Assembly (NCBI GenBank): GCA_016931085.1
Contig: JAFGFO010000187.1
Location: 1 to 16,307, forward strand
Length of the DNA: 16,307 nt
From: Thermoflexales bacterium
Lineage (GTDB): Bacteria > Chloroflexota > Anaerolineae > Fen-1058
Direction of reading: 5' to 3'
Position numbers and translations under genes: made by a program. Below are positions 13,293 to 16,307 of this stretch, piece by piece (positions within the stretch are counted from its first letter, which is position 1; each line of letters opens with the position of its first letter). The notes beneath the pieces were generated by a model. The model ran no database searches. It was given only the letters and a program-made list of their open reading frames with translations, and was not told the origin of the DNA.

Positions 13293-14666
13293 TCATAACG
13301 TGCTCTTTGGAAGCGGAAGGTCGTGCTCGAAGAGTACGGCGGGATTATAGTCGGCGGCATACAGCCGGCCTGCCTCAGGCGATGTCGTGCAAGGAATTGG
13401 CAACTGGTCGGTCATTAAGGCCAAGGCTGCGCCGCTCTTGACTATTTCGTTCCAATAACTAGCCACGCTGTCGACAAACAACGCATAGTTGCATACGCCG
13501 TATCGTATCGCTTCAAACAGGACGCTGGAATAGGCACTGATGTGTATATCGGATTGAATCAAAAGCTCGTAAACGCTTTGATTGGAGAGCGTGACGAAAC
13601 CAGGCTCGACCAGGCCGGCATAAGCCGTAGCATCCTCCCTGGGATGAGGCTTGATCACGATGTGCCAGTGGCGGCGGTCCAGGCGCGATTTTAGAAAAGC
13701 GATGTATTCGCATAGCTCGCGTTGAACGGTAGGCTGCGCCGTAATGAGTATGACGGTTTTGTCGTGTGGAGTGAGGTGGTCTGGCCGGTCTGGAACCTTG
13801 AGATAATATCCCGCGACAACGACCGTGTTCTCGGGGAACATGCGCCCTTGGCAAACGATCTGCCTCCAGTATTCGCCGTAGACGGCCAGCTTGTCTGGAA
13901 AAATAGCCTGGGAGAACAAATGACTGTAACTTGGGGGGTAGGAATAAAACGAATCACTGCCTGCCATCGAGCCGTGCATCAACTCGATGCATGGGATGTG
14001 CCGGCTTTTGCACGCGGCGATGAAGGGTTCCCGTCCATAATGACACGTCAGTAACACCCGTTCTGGAGCTAGCCAGGTGAGCAGGCAGCGATATACGATC
14101 AGGTTCCCGTAAAACACGGCCACGCTGTTCGCGATTTCAGCCCGGCTAAAGTTTAGGCCGGGGTAGGTGTTTACGACGAGTTGGGCGTATTCCTGCAGGC
14201 GGCGGCCCATAGTCAGCCGGGTGAGGCCGCTCAGCAGTCTGATCAGGAGGCTAAAATCGTTCAGGCAAAAGTTGGGCCGGTATGTTTTTGAGGCTCCGTC
14301 GTCCGAATCTTGGATGATGATGAATTGGTCGCGCCCGCGTTGTTCTATAATGCGGGCGTTGTACAGGTCATACGTGGTCTCGCCAATCGTGGACAGCCGG
14401 CCTGTAGCCCCATAGAAGAGCACGCGCGGCTTTTTCCGGCTGAGAAGCCCCAGCCGGAGGACAGTAGCGGCGGCTCTCAGAAGAGACAGCAAACGCCGGA
14501 GGAACAGCCACACAAGATTTTGACGGGGTTTGACTTTCCAGGCCGAATTGGGCTGTGCTGTTTGCCTGAAAAAGAATTGAACGTAAAACAGCTTGAATAG
14601 ATTGTATTCCCCAAAACGGAAGGCGCTGGGATCTTGGACTAGTTTGAAAAATTGATCGTGTTCCAT
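13293..14666 (-). CDS. GT-B-fold surface-glycan biosynthesis protein (putative transferase)
   Basis: A 457-residue protein with start ATG at 14666, 1 nt after the flippase stop. A TTG at 14693 would add nine residues and overlap the flippase by 26 nt, so I do not use it. The N-terminal part has a hydrophobic or amphipathic stretch (about 51-75) and a Rossmann-like start RVLFYGATGR (81-90). The middle has IPCIELMHG (224-232), followed by YSYPPSYSHL. The C-terminal half has KTVILITAQPTVQRELCEYI, VIKPHPRED (337-345), and HISAYSSVLFEAIRYG (375-390). The E-L-x-H-G, KPHP and S-SS-x-x-x-E-A motifs recur in capsule-synthesis and CDP-glycerol- or sialyltransferase-like GT-B proteins. I infer a glycosyl- or glycerophosphotransferase of the glycan pathway, but cannot assign donor or family number. 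Confidence 0.75.
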   Translation of the reverse strand: MEHDQFFKLVQDPSAFRFGEYNLFKLFYVQFFFRQTAQPNSAWKVKPRQNLVWLFLRRLLSLLRAAATVLRLGLLSRKKPRVLFYGATGRLSTIGETTYDLYNARIIEQRGRDQFIIIQDSDDGASKTYRPNFCLNDFSLLIRLLSGLTRLTMGRRLQEYAQLVVNTYPGLNFSRAEIANSVAVFYGNLIVYRCLLTWLAPERVLLTCHYGREPFIAACKSRHIPCIELMHGSMAGSDSFYSYPPSYSHLFSQAIFPDKLAVYGEYWRQIVCQGRMFPENTVVVAGYYLKVPDRPDHLTPHDKTVILITAQPTVQRELCEYIAFLKSRLDRRHWHIVIKPHPREDATAYAGLVEPGFVTLSNQSVYELLIQSDIHISAYSSVLFEAIRYGVCNYALFVDSVASYWNEIVKSGAALALMTDQLPIPCTTSPEAGRLYAADYNPAVLFEHDLPLPKSTL

Positions 14667-14667
14667 A

Positions 14668-16194
14668 TCAGGGTTTTGTAATGGGCAGCCCAATTCGTTT
14701 CTGAACAGCCTGGAGCAAGGGAGACATCTCTTTGATAATCTCGACTCGCCTGTTGAGCCAGGCTATCATGGACAGGCATAGTATAGCACACACGGCTAGT
14801 TGCACTGCGGCTCTGAGAACGACGTGGTGCGGAATCCCGCGTGAGCCTGTCCACTGGACGAAAGCTGTGACTGCCACTATAGACGCAAAAGGTGTGAGTA
14901 CGTCGGCCCAAAAGCTCAACCGGTGCTGCTGGTCAGGGATGACATATACAGTGGCCGCAATCAAAATAGTCAAGCCGTAGAAAGCGTACGCCAGAGTAGA
15001 GGCCAGTGCGACACCGGCAATATCCCAACCCATTCGAATAAACAGGACCCCACAGATGATTTCTATCGCGAGTGCCACAGCTTGGATGTACACAACCCAC
15101 CGTTGGCGCCGGCGCGCGATGAGAATCAGATTCAGAATATTGTTGGCGCTTAGGATCAGGCTCAGGAAAAAAAAGCCAGGTACAAACAGGTAAAAGGCGG
15201 ACAGTCCCGGCCTGTAACGTGGCAAGACGACTTGGACCAGCAGCGGGATAGCGAGCGTCAATCCTATGATGGCTATGGCTGCCACATAGGCAAAGATCAA
15301 GGTAGGCTTGACCAGGTATTTTTCCATTGCCAGGGGAGAATCACCGTGCTTGCCCATATCTTCGACCATGTGCGGTGACATCGCCGAACCGGCTTGGGCC
15401 AGCAAGTGGTATATTTGGCTGCCTCCCAAACTGGTCACTCCATAGTACCCTAGGCTGGTTGTGCCAAGCATGTTCAAGATCAGCAGGCGATCCACGGTTT
15501 CGATCAACCCACCTCCAAGTACGGCCAGCAGGATGGGAAACCCAATCCGCAATGTTTCCCACAGCACCTCGCGCGAGAACTGCCAGCCCGGGCGATAAGA
15601 CGTTTTGACCCACCACGCGGCTGCCGTTATGCCTGCCACCAACAGCGCCCCTATCATCACGCCGTTGACGTTGAGCAAGTATGCCAGCGGCACCACCAGG
15701 CAGAAAGAAAGCACACTTCTGAAGATGGCCACCAGGCTGCACAGCACGAAATCCTTTCGCGCAGAGCTTTGCCAACGCGCCATGAACCTGATCTGCTGCT
15801 CGAATACAATCAACCCGGCTGCGATGAACAGCCCCCAGCGCTGAAGGTTAGACGGTTGGGGCACGAGCAGAGCGTATCCCATCACGCCGATGGCGGCTAG
15901 CATGGCAACCCCCGTCCAGGCGGTGTAGACCGCGTCCTGTATATTTGTCACGCGCTGGGTGTTCCCTTGCCCCTGGTAATAGGGCAAGCGGAGCCCCATC
16001 CCATGATCGAGGCCCAGGTGGAGGTAACCTGCATAGACCAAGATGATATTTAATCCCAACCACATCCCATACGCGCTTGGCTCCAGGAAGCGCATGACGA
16101 TGAGCGACTGGAGGGTCAAAAGAACCTGGCCGATAAGCAGCGATGTATTGAGTATCGCTGTGTCTTTGAGAATCTTGTTCCGCAACGTGGCCAA
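14668..16194 (-). CDS. Polysaccharide/lipid-linked oligosaccharide flippase (Wzx-like, MATE/MVF superfamily)
   Basis: A 508-residue protein made mostly of hydrophobic helices (about 12-14), the normal size for Wzx/RfbX-type exporters. The N-terminal FLEPSAYGMWLGLNIILVYA and GLDHGMGLRLPYY segments fit the conserved first helices and loop of polysaccharide-biosynthesis flippases. It would move an undecaprenyl-diphosphate-linked glycan from the cytoplasmic to the outer face of the membrane. The predicted start is TTG (16194), with another TTG at 16185; the frame stays open upstream but offers no ATG. No strong Shine-Dalgarno sequence is visible, so the exact start is uncertain. It is the first gene after a credible promoter (16224-16252) and probably heads the operon. 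The next gene starts 1 nt after its stop. Confidence 0.9.
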   Translation of the reverse strand: MATLRNKILKDTAILNTSLLIGQVLLTLQSLIVMRFLEPSAYGMWLGLNIILVYAGYLHLGLDHGMGLRLPYYQGQGNTQRVTNIQDAVYTAWTGVAMLAAIGVMGYALLVPQPSNLQRWGLFIAAGLIVFEQQIRFMARWQSSARKDFVLCSLVAIFRSVLSFCLVVPLAYLLNVNGVMIGALLVAGITAAAWWVKTSYRPGWQFSREVLWETLRIGFPILLAVLGGGLIETVDRLLILNMLGTTSLGYYGVTSLGGSQIYHLLAQAGSAMSPHMVEDMGKHGDSPLAMEKYLVKPTLIFAYVAAIAIIGLTLAIPLLVQVVLPRYRPGLSAFYLFVPGFFFLSLILSANNILNLILIARRRQRWVVYIQAVALAIEIICGVLFIRMGWDIAGVALASTLAYAFYGLTILIAATVYVIPDQQHRLSFWADVLTPFASIVAVTAFVQWTGSRGIPHHVVLRAAVQLAVCAILCLSMIAWLNRRVEIIKEMSPLLQAVQKRIGLPITKP

Positions 16195-16223
16195 TGTCGT
16201 GTACCCGTATGGTATCAGATAGT

Positions 16224-16252
16224 ATAATATTACCCGCGAAAAACTATCACAA
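16224..16252 (-). promoter_or_regulatory. Putative sigma-70-type promoter for the glycan operon
   Basis: On the minus strand, TTGTGA (16252-16247) and TATTAT (16229-16224) are separated by exactly 17 nt. They match the -35/-10 consensus at 4/6 and 5/6 positions. The predicted start of transcription near 16217 leaves a leader of about 23 nt before the TTG at 16194. The region is AT-rich compared with its surroundings. Confidence 0.5.
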
Positions 16253-16272
16253 TCGCGAAGATTTTCGCTTGC

Positions 16273-16298
16273 GCGCAGAGCACGCAGAGAGCGCAGAG
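16273..16298. repeat. GCGCAGAG short tandem repeat upstream of the operon
   Basis: GCGCAGAG (16273-16280), ACGCAGAG (16282-16289) and GCGCAGAG (16291-16298) are near-identical copies spaced 9 nt apart, followed by TTTTTAAAA at the window edge. It is an intergenic array of the CTCTGCG type, distinct in sequence from the arrays at 4522 and 9295. Confidence 0.65.
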
Positions 16299-16307
16299 TT
16301 TTTAAAA

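Noticed and set aside
14667..14693. Upstream TTG start for the GT-B protein
   Set aside because: It would overlap the flippase by 26 nt with no visible ribosome-binding site. The ATG at 14666 sits 1 nt after the flippase stop, like other junctions here.

Overview
The window reads as one end of a surface-glycan (capsule, O-antigen-like or glycolipid) biosynthesis locus from a moderately to highly GC-rich environmental bacterium. My best guess is the Chloroflexota (Anaerolineae/Ardenticatenia-like). This rests on the gene style and on several palindromic or short tandem intergenic repeats that I associate with such genomes. It is inference, because no rRNA or phylogenetic marker is present. No tRNA, rRNA, CRISPR array, transposase or phage gene was seen.

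Layout. A single plus-strand gene (137-601) encodes a small PspC-domain membrane protein. Everything else lies on the minus strand and reads right to left from about 16.2 kb to 0.64 kb with very short gaps or overlaps, so it may be one long operon or a few consecutive ones. In transcription order: a Wzx-like flippase (16194-14668); a GT-B-fold surface-glycan protein (14666-13293); a PIG-L deacetylase with a TTG start (13245-12610); a left-handed beta-helix acyltransferase with an unrecognised C-terminal domain (12591-11416); a GT4 glycosyltransferase (11419-10127); a WbbL-like GT2 (10130-9327); a second GT4 (9294-8173); a GalE-like SDR epimerase (8073-7078); a polyprenyl-phosphate-sugar-synthase-like GT2 (6998-6243); a GT-C integral membrane glycosyltransferase (6253-4520); a GmhA-type sedoheptulose-7-phosphate isomerase (4518-3931); a third GT4 (3878-2760); serine acetyltransferase CysE (2767-2060); and an MttB-family (non-pyrrolysine) methyltransferase homologue (2056-644). 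The MttB gene ends head-to-head against the PspC gene, separated by a 32-nt palindrome.

How they may work together. The epimerase and GmhA would supply nucleotide-sugar or heptose precursors. The GT2 and GT4 enzymes would build an oligosaccharide on a lipid carrier at the cytoplasmic face. PIG-L and the acyltransferase could N-deacetylate and then acylate a sugar. The flippase would export the lipid-linked glycan. The GT2/GT-C pair, which overlaps by 11 nt, looks like a maker of polyprenyl-P-sugar plus a membrane transferase that uses it on the outer face. CysE and the MttB homologue are metabolic genes tightly joined to the end of the glycan operon, and they are the least expected part of the layout.

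Gene junctions carry an unusual density of short repeats. There are three patches of an ATC(C/T)GTGT-type module, a 35-nt perfect palindrome, a small hairpin that supplies a stop codon, a 13-nt-period pyrimidine/purine tract, and a 7-nt tandem repeat inside a GT4 coding region. GC content falls visibly from roughly 80% in sampled lines of the left half to about 47-55% in sampled lines right of 12.6 kb. This suggests that the flippase-side module has a different history from the GmhA/CysE/MttB side.
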